Assembly (NCBI GenBank): GCA_028876375.1
Contig: JAGWSB010000015.1
Span: forward strand, 1 to 39,966
From: Chloroflexota bacterium
GTDB taxonomy: Bacteria; Chloroflexota; Limnocylindria; P2-11E
Direction: 5' to 3'
DNA length: 39,966 nt
Positions 8,561 to 15,584 of the stretch are shown piece after piece (within the stretch, counting starts at the first letter, position 1; each line of letters starts with the position of its first letter). Below the pieces are notes generated by a model, which ran no database searches, had not been told where the DNA came from, and saw only the letters and a list, made by a program, of their open reading frames with translations. The position numbers and the translations under genes are program-made.

Positions 8561-8589
8561 TTGACAGTGACTCCTATTTAGGAGTAACA
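8561..8589 (+). promoter_or_regulatory. candidate promoter for MFS pump
   Basis: TTGACA at 8561-8566 is a consensus -35 box. With a 17-base spacer the -10 would be GTAACA at 8584-8589, which is poor. TATATT at 8557-8562 is an alternative -10. The 16-base operator palindrome lies inside the spacer, as expected for TetR repression. Confidence 0.4.
8570..8585. promoter_or_regulatory. palindromic operator, probably for the TetR repressor
   Basis: ACTCCTATTTAGGAGT: seven-base arms (ACTCCTA and TAGGAGT) pair perfectly around TT. It stands in an AT-rich stretch unlike its surroundings, between a TTGACA box and the pump gene. The TetR gene lies at the end of the same two-gene unit, so autoregulated repression is likely. 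Confidence 0.6.
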
Positions 8590-8622
8590 CGCATGGCAGT
8601 CACCGAAGGGAGGTGGACTGCC

Positions 8623-10146
8623 ATGAGGCGGGACCTCGGCGCGCGGAAGTGGTGGGCGCTGGGTGCCCTGGCGCTCTCTCTCCTGGCCATTGGGCTCGAT
8701 GCGACCGTGCTCAATCTGGCGTTGCCGACCCTGGCCAAGGCGCTCGGCGCGTCGAGCGACGAGCTGCAGTGGTTCGTCGCCGCGTACACGCTCGTGCTGG
8801 CCGCGGGGATGCTGCCCGCCGGCGTGCTGGGGGACCGTTTCGGGCGGAAGGTCCTGCTCGTGGCGGCGCTCGTCGCGTTCGGCGTGGGATCCATCGCCTC
8901 GGCCTACGCGGGTACGCCGGCGGCGTTCACCGCGGCACGCGCCCTCATGGGTCTCGGCGCGGCCTTCGCGGTCGTCATGACCCTCTCGGTCATCACGGTC
9001 CTGTTCGACGAGGCGGAACGGCCGCGCGCCATCGGCATCTGGGCGGCCGCGAACTTCCTGGCCATGCCGGTCGGTCCCCTCCTGGGGGGCTGGATCCTGA
9101 CGAACGTCTGGTGGGGCTGGGTCTTCCTCATCAACGTGCCCGTGACGCTGCTGGGCGTCGTCGCGGTGCTCGCGTTCGTGCCGGAGTCGCGCAGCTCCGA
9201 GCGCACGAGCCTCGATCCGCTCGGGATGCTCGCCTCCGCCGCCGGAATGTCGCTCCTCACGTACGGGTTCATCGACGCGGGCGAGCTCTCGTGGAGCGAC
9301 GCGACCGCCCTCAGGTCGATCGCCGCGGGGTTGGCGCTGCTGGCGATGCTCGTTCTCTGGGAGCGCCGCCTCGCTCGTGCCGGCGGTCAGCCGCTCGTGG
9401 ACCTCGAGCTGTTCGGCTCGCGCGGGTTCGCGTCGGGGACCGTTCTCGCGGCGCTGACGATCCTCGCGATGTTCGGCGGTCTCTTCGCGATCCCGCAGTA
9501 TTTCCAGGCGGTCGTCGGGCTCGATCCGCAGGCGACGGGCCTGTGGCTGCTGCCCATGATCCTTGGCCTCGTCGCCGGCGCCGTCCCCGCCGATCGCATC
9601 GCGGCACGCGCGGGGCCGCGCGTCGTCGTCGCGGCCGGCCTTCTCATCCTCGGCGCGTCGGCCGCGGTCGGGTCCACCACCGTCGCCGGCGAGGCGGACG
9701 CGACGACGGCGGGGTGGATCTGCGGCATGGGCTTGGGCATGGGGCTCGCGCTCGCGACGGCGGCGTCGGCCGCGCTGGTCGAGATCACGCCGGAGAAGGG
9801 CGGCGTTGCCTCGGGGCTGATGCAGACGGTGCAGAAGGTCGCCGCCCCCTTCGGCGTCGCGATACTCGGGTCGATCCTCAACGAGGGCTATCGCAGCGGC
9901 CTCCAGGGGACCGCTCTGCCGGCGTCCGCGGCGGCCGCCGCCCAGAAGAGCGTGTTCGCCGGACTCGCCGTCGCGCAGCAGCTCCGATCGTCGGCGTTCG
10001 CCGAGGCCGTGAGGGGCGCCTTCGTGATCGGAATGGACCACGTCCTCCTCGCCTCCGCCGTCCTCGCGGTCCTCGCCGCCGCCGCCTCGCTCGCGTTCAT
10101 GCCCCGCCGCGCGGTCCGGTCGGAGAGCCGTACGATCGCGGCGTGA
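8623..10146 (+). CDS. MFS drug efflux transporter, DHA2 (14-helix) family
   Basis: 507 residues from the ATG at 8623. That start is chosen because GGGAGGTGG (8608-8616) sits six bases before it; an in-frame ATG at 8593 lacks a ribosome site. Fourteen membrane helices are predicted. Motif A is GVLGDRFGRKVLL, motif B-like sequence is ALMGLGAAFAVVMTLSVI, and DHA2 motif C is WAAANFLAMPVGPLLGGWIL. These are EmrB/QacA-type proton antiporters exporting lipophilic toxic compounds. Downstream, the stop overlaps the GTG of a TetR regulator (GTGA), and a palindromic operator lies upstream. Substrate unknown; drug, solvent or antiseptic export is the family norm. Confidence 0.93.
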   Translation: MRRDLGARKWWALGALALSLLAIGLDATVLNLALPTLAKALGASSDELQWFVAAYTLVLAAGMLPAGVLGDRFGRKVLLVAALVAFGVGSIASAYAGTPAAFTAARALMGLGAAFAVVMTLSVITVLFDEAERPRAIGIWAAANFLAMPVGPLLGGWILTNVWWGWVFLINVPVTLLGVVAVLAFVPESRSSERTSLDPLGMLASAAGMSLLTYGFIDAGELSWSDATALRSIAAGLALLAMLVLWERRLARAGGQPLVDLELFGSRGFASGTVLAALTILAMFGGLFAIPQYFQAVVGLDPQATGLWLLPMILGLVAGAVPADRIAARAGPRVVVAAGLLILGASAAVGSTTVAGEADATTAGWICGMGLGMGLALATAASAALVEITPEKGGVASGLMQTVQKVAAPFGVAILGSILNEGYRSGLQGTALPASAAAAAQKSVFAGLAVAQQLRSSAFAEAVRGAFVIGMDHVLLASAVLAVLAAAASLAFMPRRAVRSESRTIAA

Positions 10147-10778
10147 GCTCTGGCGCCGACGACGCGCGGACGGCTCACCGGCCGTCCGCGCCCGCTCGCC
10201 CCGGACTGCGCGAGCGGAAGAAGGCCAAGACGCGCGCCGCGATCCAGCGGCACGCGCTCCGCCTCTTCAAGAAGCGCGGCTATGACGAGACGACGGTCGA
10301 GGACATCGCGGAGGCGGCCGAGGTCTCGCCCAGCACCTTCTTCCGCTACTTCCCGACGAAAGAGGACGTCGTCATGTACGACGTCTTCGATCCGGTCCTG
10401 CTGGCCTCCTTGCGCTCGCAGCCGCGCGGTCTGGACCCGGTCCGCGCCATGCGCGCGGCGATGCGCCAGGTCTTCAGGGACATGGACGAGGAGGACCGCG
10501 AGGACCTCCTGGAGCGCGAAGCGCTCTTCCGCCTCGTCCCGGACCTGCGTGCCCGCATGATGGACGAGCTCCTCCGGACGGTGAGCGTCCTCGCGCGCAT
10601 CATCGCCGAGCGGACCGGCCGGCGCGCGGGCGACCTCGGCGTCCGCGTCGTCGCCGGCGCCATCATCGGTGCCCTCATCAGCGCGTGGCTGACGGAGGAG
10701 GGCGAGAGCCTCGGCGTGGACACCTACCGCGGCATGGACCGCGCGCTCGAGAAGCTGGAGTCCGGTCTCTCGCTGTAG
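10143..10778 (+). CDS. TetR family transcriptional regulator
   Basis: 211 residues, GTG start overlapping the pump stop codon. The N-terminal helix-turn-helix (about 20-70) reads KTRAAIQRHALRLFKKRGYDETTVEDIAEAAEVSPSTFFRYFPTKED, a classic TetR DNA-binding domain. The C-terminal part is all-helical and holds the ligand pocket. A low-complexity stretch of about 20 residues precedes the HTH. Its position as second gene of the pump unit and the palindrome at 8570-8585 indicate that it represses its own unit until an inducer binds. Start choice rests on the coupled overlap. Confidence 0.93.
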   Translation: MSSGADDARTAHRPSAPARPGLRERKKAKTRAAIQRHALRLFKKRGYDETTVEDIAEAAEVSPSTFFRYFPTKEDVVMYDVFDPVLLASLRSQPRGLDPVRAMRAAMRQVFRDMDEEDREDLLEREALFRLVPDLRARMMDELLRTVSVLARIIAERTGRRAGDLGVRVVAGAIIGALISAWLTEEGESLGVDTYRGMDRALEKLESGLSL

Positions 10779-10782
10779 CCCG

Positions 10783-10798
10783 GCGCGCGGAGGCGCGC
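10783..10798. terminator. short hairpin between convergent genes
   Basis: GCGCGC-GGAG-GCGCGC lies in the 25 bases separating tetR (+) from oxidase subunit II (-). Six-base stem, four-base loop, no U-tract. It may act on both strands. Confidence 0.35.
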
Positions 10799-10803
10799 AG
10801 CGG

Positions 10804-11775
10804 CTACTTCAGCGTGAGGAGGTAGGCGACGATCTTGCCGATCGTCGCGTCGTCGAGCCCGAGCGTCGGCATGATCGTGCCGGGCTTCACCTTCTGGGGG
10901 TCCTTGATCCAGGTGTGGAGGTTGTCGGCGTTCACCGGCTTGAGGATGCCGACGATGCTGTCGAGCGACGCGACGTGGGTGAGCTCGGGGCCCACCTTGC
11001 CCTGGGCGGCGGTCCCGGCGACGGTGTGGCATCCGGCGCAGGGGAGCGAGAGGAAGAGCTGGCGTCCCGCTTGCGCGTCGGGTCCGCCCGCCGCGGCCGC
11101 CTCGTTGGCGCTCTTCACCGCGCTGGCGACCCAGGCGGCGTACTCGTTCTTCGGATGCGCGATGACGTTGATGAGCATGTCCGCGTGGCCGTCGCCGCAG
11201 AACTCGGCGCACTGGCCCTTGAAGGTGCCGGGGTGGTCGGCCTCGATCCACAGCGTCGTCGTCCGGCCGGGCACGGCGTCCTTCTGGCCGCCGAGGATCG
11301 GATCGTAGAAGGCGTGGATGACGTCCTGCGAGGTGATGTCGAGCTTGATCTTGGTGTTCGCCGGGATGTGCAGGTCCGTCGCCGTCGTCAGCGTGCTCCC
11401 GTCGGCGAGCTTGTACGGCTGCTGGTCGGGGTACTGGTAGCTGAACGTCCACTGCCGCGCGATGACCTTGATCGTCATCTCGGCATTGGTGTCGACGTCG
11501 TTGAGCACCAGGAGGCGCTGGAACGATAGGACCGAGAACGTCACGACCATGAGCGTCGGGATGACCGTCCAGGCGAGCTCGAGCAGGTTGTGGCCGTGGA
11601 ACTGCTTGGCCGGGACGCCCGGGCGCTCGCGGAAGCGGATCCCCGCGTAGATGAGGCCGCCGTCCACGATGATCAAGACGATCACCGCCGCGGCGAACAT
11701 GATCCAGTACAGCGGGACGATCTCCCGAGCGACCGGACCCGCCGGGTCGGTCACCCACGGGGGCTGGATCGGCAT
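10804..11775 (-). CDS. ctaC: cytochrome c oxidase subunit II with fused cytochrome c domain (caa3)
   Basis: 323 residues. Two N-terminal membrane helices (about 20-45 and 65-88) precede an exported cupredoxin domain that binds the dinuclear CuA centre. Copper ligands are visible as H154 in VIHAFYDP and the block C189-AEF-C193-GDG-H197-AD-M200. A linker leads to a C-terminal class I cytochrome c with CAGCH at 246-250 and a likely Met ligand in GTIMPTLGLDD. This makes the enzyme a caa3 oxidase that can take electrons through its own heme c. The gene is on the opposite strand to subunit I and divergent from subunit III, with 86 bases between it and the small membrane protein. No N-terminal lipobox cysteine is seen. 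Confidence 0.97.
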   Translation of the reverse strand: MPIQPPWVTDPAGPVAREIVPLYWIMFAAAVIVLIIVDGGLIYAGIRFRERPGVPAKQFHGHNLLELAWTVIPTLMVVTFSVLSFQRLLVLNDVDTNAEMTIKVIARQWTFSYQYPDQQPYKLADGSTLTTATDLHIPANTKIKLDITSQDVIHAFYDPILGGQKDAVPGRTTTLWIEADHPGTFKGQCAEFCGDGHADMLINVIAHPKNEYAAWVASAVKSANEAAAAGGPDAQAGRQLFLSLPCAGCHTVAGTAAQGKVGPELTHVASLDSIVGILKPVNADNLHTWIKDPQKVKPGTIMPTLGLDDATIGKIVAYLLTLK

Positions 11776-11861
11776 GCGCGAAGACTAGGACACGAAATGC
11801 GCCGATGCCAGATCGCGGAGGCGCGGGCACTCGCGTCTTTCGCACGATATCGTGGGGCCCG

Positions 11862-12143
11862 GTGACAGAGGATCACGGCGGAGCGCGTTACACCCCGGGT
11901 CTTCCCGGCGACGAGGAGATCCACGTGCCGAGCCCGACGATCGCGCCCGCGACGGTCGGCCTCGGCGTCCTCCTCCTCGCTTTCGGCGTGGCCGGCATCT
12001 CCGCGCGCGCGCCCGAGACGCTGCGGGGCGCGTCGCCGGTCCTCCTCATCGTCGGCCTGGTGATCCTCGTCGTCGGGCTCGCGACGTGGCTCATCAACGA
12101 CGCGCGCGAGTTCATGCGCCCCGACGGACACGGCGGCCACTAG
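11862..12143 (+). CDS. small two-helix membrane protein, candidate oxidase subunit IV
   Basis: 93 residues from GTG 11862 (GTGACAGAGG). Two membrane helices are clear: about 27-46 (TVGLGVLLLAFGVAGISA) and 53-74 (VLLIVGLVILVVGLATWLI). A charged tail DAREFMRPDGHGGH follows. It sits four bases before the subunit III gene and is divergent from subunit II, so it is probably an accessory subunit IV or assembly factor of the caa3 oxidase. No conserved motif is recognised, and the name is inferred from position. An in-frame ATG at 11805 would add residues reaching back towards the subunit II start and is less likely. Confidence 0.7.
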   Translation: MTEDHGGARYTPGLPGDEEIHVPSPTIAPATVGLGVLLLAFGVAGISARAPETLRGASPVLLIVGLVILVVGLATWLINDAREFMRPDGHGGH

Positions 12144-12147
12144 CTCG

Positions 12148-12843
12148 ATGCAGGCGACCGAGCGGACCGTCGTCCGCGGCCGGCGTCAGACGCCGTCGGA
12201 GGCGCGCCTCCCCGTGAACGCCACGGGCATGGACGTCCAGCCCAGCCGCTTCACCGCGGGCATGTGGGCGGTCGTCCTGTTCATCTCGTCCGAGGTGATG
12301 TTCTTCAGCGCGCTCTTCACCGCGTACTTCTACCTGCGCGCGCGCATCCCGGCGTGGGAGCCGGTCTTCCAGCGCTGCGTCGCGGCCGAGTGCGACAAGC
12401 CGGCCTGGAACGCGACGACCGACCTGTTCGGCCTCGCCCTTCCGCTCGTCGCCATCAACACGGTCGTCCTGGTCGCCTCGAGCCTCTGGATGCAGCTCGC
12501 GGTCAACGCCATCAAGAAGGATCGGCGCCGCGCGGCCGTCACCTGGCTCGCCATCACGGTCGCCAGCGGGGTCTGGTTCATCCTCGGACAGGGCTACGAA
12601 TACACGCACCTCGGGTTCCTGCCCGACAACGGCGTGTTCGCCGGCGTCTTCTTCACGCTCACCGGGTTCCACGGCGCGCACGTCACCGGCGGCATCATCG
12701 CCAACGCGCTCACGCTCTTCCGGACGTCGAAGGGCCACTTCTCCTCGAAGCGCCACCTGCTGTTCGAGGGAGCGAGCATCTACTGGCACTTCGTCGACAT
12801 CGTCTGGATCGGCCTCTTCACGACCATCTACGTCATCGGCTGA
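12148..12843 (+). CDS. ctaE: cytochrome c oxidase subunit III
   Basis: 231 residues, ATG start four bases after the preceding stop. Five predicted helices, the short bacterial form of subunit III. Landmarks are MWAVVLFISSEVMFFSALFTAYFYLRAR, GFHGAHVTGGIIA and SIYWHFVDIVWIGLFTTIYV, all typical of CoxC/CtaE. Subunit III stabilises the catalytic core and the proton entry path of subunit I. An insertion with two cysteines (CVAAECDKPAW, about residues 71-81) in the first external loop is unusual and could form a disulfide. It converges on the sco gene with nine bases between. Confidence 0.96.
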   Translation: MQATERTVVRGRRQTPSEARLPVNATGMDVQPSRFTAGMWAVVLFISSEVMFFSALFTAYFYLRARIPAWEPVFQRCVAAECDKPAWNATTDLFGLALPLVAINTVVLVASSLWMQLAVNAIKKDRRRAAVTWLAITVASGVWFILGQGYEYTHLGFLPDNGVFAGVFFTLTGFHGAHVTGGIIANALTLFRTSKGHFSSKRHLLFEGASIYWHFVDIVWIGLFTTIYVIG

Positions 12844-12852
12844 GCGCGGCCC

Positions 12853-13431
12853 TTATCGCGTCAGGATCCGCAGGTCCTTCGTCATGTCGTCGACGCTCGC
12901 GTCGGAGTGGATGAGGGTGCGCTCGTTGCCCTTGCCGTCGATGAGGTAGATCGCGTCCGAGTGCGCGACGTGGCCCGTCGCGTCGAGGCCCCCGCGCACG
13001 GCGTACCTCGCCCACACCGGCTGGAGCTCGCCCTGCGATCCGATGAGGTAGTGCCAGCCGGTGGAGAGGCGGTGCTCCTTGGTGAAGGCGTGGACGTTCG
13101 CCGGCGTGTCGTTGAGCGGATCGACCGAGACGGCGACGAACGCCACCTTCGACGCGTCGGCGCCGAGCTTCTCCTGCGTCTGCCGGAACTTCTCGGCGGT
13201 GAGCGGGCAGGTGTCGGGGCACTGGGTGTAGAGGAACGCGAGGACGACGGAGCTCGGGCGGAGCGAGGAGAGCCGCAGCGTCGAGCCGCTGACGCCGTCC
13301 GTGAGCGTGAAGTCGGGAGCCGGCGACATCCCGAGGTCGGTGCCGGTGAGCGTCTCGGGCGCGCACGCGCCGACGACGATGGCCAAGAGCATCACGAGCG
13401 ACAGACGACGAAGCGCCATCGCTGCGAGCAT
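12853..13431 (-). CDS. sco: Sco1/SenC/PrrC copper chaperone lipoprotein
   Basis: 192 residues from ATG 13431; the ATG at 13419 (MALRRLSLV) is equally possible. A lipobox VVGAC lies near residue 23, so the mature protein is probably a membrane-anchored lipoprotein. The thioredoxin-like domain has the copper-binding motif TQCPDTCPLTAEKF and the distal histidine in VAHSDAIYLID. Sco proteins insert or reduce copper in the CuA site of oxidase subunit II, which is encoded 1 kb away. All three copper ligands are present. It is divergent from the EamA gene with only six bases between the two longest starts. Confidence 0.95.
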   Translation of the reverse strand: MLAAMALRRLSLVMLLAIVVGACAPETLTGTDLGMSPAPDFTLTDGVSGSTLRLSSLRPSSVVLAFLYTQCPDTCPLTAEKFRQTQEKLGADASKVAFVAVSVDPLNDTPANVHAFTKEHRLSTGWHYLIGSQGELQPVWARYAVRGGLDATGHVAHSDAIYLIDGKGNERTLIHSDASVDDMTKDLRILTR

Positions 13432-13437
13432 AGGGTC

Positions 13438-14367
13438 GTGACCTCACGTGTCGCCGCCGCCTACGTGATCCAGTGTGTCGTCTGGGGAACGACATGGGCG
13501 GCGATCAAGGTCGGCGTGACCGACGTCGCGCCGTGGACGTTCGCCCTCGCGCGCTCGATCCTCGTCGCGGTGTTCCTCGGCGCGGTCGCGCTCGCGTTCC
13601 GGATGCCCTTCCCGCGCGGGCGCAGGACGATCCTCGCCGCCGCGCTCACGGGCGGATTCAACGCGGGGACCTCGTGGGCGATCATCTTCTGGGCCGAGCA
13701 GTTCGTGCCCAGCGGGCTCGTCGCGGTCTTCGGCGCGACCTCGCCGATCTGGACGGCGCTGCTGGCGCACTTCCTGGTGCGGCACGATCGTCTGTCGGTC
13801 GTGAAGATCCTCGCGCTCGCGAGCGGCTTCGGCGGCATCATCGTGCTCGTCGGGGCATCGGGGCAGATCTCCGCCGGGCCCGCCCTCCTCGCGACCGGCC
13901 TCCTCGCGCTCATGACGCTCGGCTGGGCGGTCGCCGGCATCGTCATGGCGCGGACGCTCACGACGGTCCATCCCATCCCCACGGTCGCCCTCGGCACCGC
14001 GACCGGGGCGATCGTCCTCGTCCCGCTGGTCCTCGTCGAGGTCGCCACCGCGCGGCCGGTCGCCTGGACGCCGTCGGCCATCGCCGCGGTCCTCTACCTC
14101 GCGCTCATCGGCTCGGGGGTGGGGCTGGTCGTGAACCTGTGGCTGTACCGGCGGCTGCGGCCGACGACGATCGCGCTGGCGCAGCTCCTCATCACCGTCG
14201 AGGCCGTCGCCCTCGGCGCGCTGGCGCTGCGCGAGCACATCACGGCCGGCATGGTCGTCGGCGCCGTCCTGGTGCTCACCGCCGTCGCGCTCAACGCGCG
14301 CGCGGGCCGAGCGCGCCCGCCGAGCGGGCCGGTCGGGGGGCAGGTCGTCGCCACTCCAGCGGACTGA
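13438..14367 (+). CDS. EamA/DMT-family transporter
   Basis: 309 residues, ten predicted helices arranged as two EamA repeats (about 3-135 and 148-288). Characteristic pieces are YVIQCVVWGTTWAAIKVGV at the start, GATSPIWTALLAHFLV at the end of the first repeat and LIGSGVGLVVNLWLYRRLRPTTIAL in the second. The family exports amino acids, nucleosides or other small metabolites. The GTG at 13438 gives the standard N-terminus. A much longer open frame upstream is only the antisense of sco. Proline- and glycine-rich tail. Substrate unknown. Confidence 0.9.
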   Translation: MTSRVAAAYVIQCVVWGTTWAAIKVGVTDVAPWTFALARSILVAVFLGAVALAFRMPFPRGRRTILAAALTGGFNAGTSWAIIFWAEQFVPSGLVAVFGATSPIWTALLAHFLVRHDRLSVVKILALASGFGGIIVLVGASGQISAGPALLATGLLALMTLGWAVAGIVMARTLTTVHPIPTVALGTATGAIVLVPLVLVEVATARPVAWTPSAIAAVLYLALIGSGVGLVVNLWLYRRLRPTTIALAQLLITVEAVALGALALREHITAGMVVGAVLVLTAVALNARAGRARPPSGPVGGQVVATPAD

Positions 14368-14561
14368 CCGCCCACGCTCCATCCCCCAGCGCGTCCGTGG
14401 GCGCGCCGGCCCTCCGCGACGTTCCGTCACGCGAAGATCGAGCACTCGAGCGCCGTCCGGCCCACGCGACGCCCCTTTACTCGTGGCGTAGGCTGGGCAG
14501 CACTGCGGCGAGGGCTGTTCGGCCCTGTCGTTGAGTCCGTTCAGCGGTGGAGGTAGCGCTC

Positions 14562-15569
14562 GTGGACGAGACTGCGGCCCCTTCTTCTCCGGCAGAACAT
14601 GGCGAGGGAGGTGACGGCGGTCCTCCCAAGGGCACGGACGCGAAGTTCCGAGTTACCCGGCGCAGCTTCCTCGTCGGCGCGGGCGCTGGCGCGGCGACGG
14701 CGGGGGTCGTTCTCGGCGGCGGCATCGTCGCCACCAAGGCGCTCTCGCCTTCGTCGACGACGACCACGAGCGGAACGACGGCGGTCACCGCCGGCGGCCC
14801 GGTCCCCGCGACGATGCGACGCGTCTCGCTGAACGTCGACGGCCTCTCGCACGACGTCGTCGTCGACAACCGCGAAAGCCTCTGGGAGACGATGAACTTC
14901 CAGCTCGGGCTCGCGAACTCCAACCTCGGATGCGACCGCGCGCAGTGCGGCGCATGCGCGGTGCTCGTCGACGGCAAGCCGATGAACAGCTGCACCATCC
15001 TCAGCTCCCGTCTCGGCCGCGGGCAGAAGATCAAGACCGTCGCGAGCCTGGCGACCGGCCCCGGGATCGAGGGACTGCATCCGATCCAACGCGCCTTCTG
15101 GCTCGACGGCGGGTTCCAGTGCGGCATCTGCACCAAGGGATTCATCATGTCGACCTACGCGCTCCTGACGGCCATCCCCAAGCCGACCCACGACCAGATC
15201 GCCGAAGGCGTCTCCGGCAACATCTGCCGCTGCGGCGAGTACGCCGGGATCTTCCGCGCCGTCGACACGGCCGCGGCCGAGATGCGCGGCGAGAAGGTCA
15301 CCTACGTGTCGAAGCCGATCGTGGTCGCGGCGGCCGCCCCGGCCGCGCCGGCGCCCACGGCCGCCGGAACGTCGAAGGCGTTCGAGTTCGTGACCCCGTT
15401 CTCGACGATCGAGGAGTTCGACCCGTTCGCGCAGCAGCTGAAGGGTCAGGCGGGGATCCTCGACGTCAGCGGCAGCCAGGGGACGATCACGGTCACGTGG
15501 GACTCCTCGAAGCTGACCGAGGCCCAGGTGCGAGCGCTACTCGCCGGCATGGGCCGCGCGGTCAAGTAA
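14562..15569 (+). CDS. Tat-exported [2Fe-2S] subunit of xanthine dehydrogenase/aldehyde oxidoreductase family
   Basis: 335 residues from GTG 14562, chosen because GGTGGAGGT (14546-14554) is well spaced for it; a GTG at 14547 is in frame but lies on that site. A Tat signal TRRSFLVGAGAG has its arginines at 33-34. The ferredoxin domain has C124, C129, C132 and C144. The helical domain has the second cluster, C187 and C190 with C222 and C224 (NICRCGEY). This is the PaoA/CoxS-type small subunit that moves electrons from molybdenum to FAD. Unusual: about 60 extra C-terminal residues (GILDVSGSQGTITVTWDSSK...AQVRALLAGMG) look like an HMA/ferredoxin-like fold without its CXXC metal site. First gene of a three-gene operon. 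Confidence 0.93.
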   Translation: MDETAAPSSPAEHGEGGDGGPPKGTDAKFRVTRRSFLVGAGAGAATAGVVLGGGIVATKALSPSSTTTTSGTTAVTAGGPVPATMRRVSLNVDGLSHDVVVDNRESLWETMNFQLGLANSNLGCDRAQCGACAVLVDGKPMNSCTILSSRLGRGQKIKTVASLATGPGIEGLHPIQRAFWLDGGFQCGICTKGFIMSTYALLTAIPKPTHDQIAEGVSGNICRCGEYAGIFRAVDTAAAEMRGEKVTYVSKPIVVAAAAPAAPAPTAAGTSKAFEFVTPFSTIEEFDPFAQQLKGQAGILDVSGSQGTITVTWDSSKLTEAQVRALLAGMGRAVK

Positions 15570-15584
15570 GGAGGAGAGGAAGAG

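Noticed and set aside
8593-8622. ATG 8593 as start of the MFS pump
   Set aside because: It has no ribosome site, and the following GGGAGGTGG clearly serves ATG 8623.
8613-10142. Long N-terminal extension of the TetR regulator through the pump gene
   Set aside because: It is an out-of-frame reading of the pump; the TetR domain begins only after 10190, and the coupled GTG 10143 is natural.
12907-13437. N-terminal extension of the EamA transporter reaching back over sco
   Set aside because: The extension is antisense to the Sco protein; the transporter's first helix starts right after GTG 13438.
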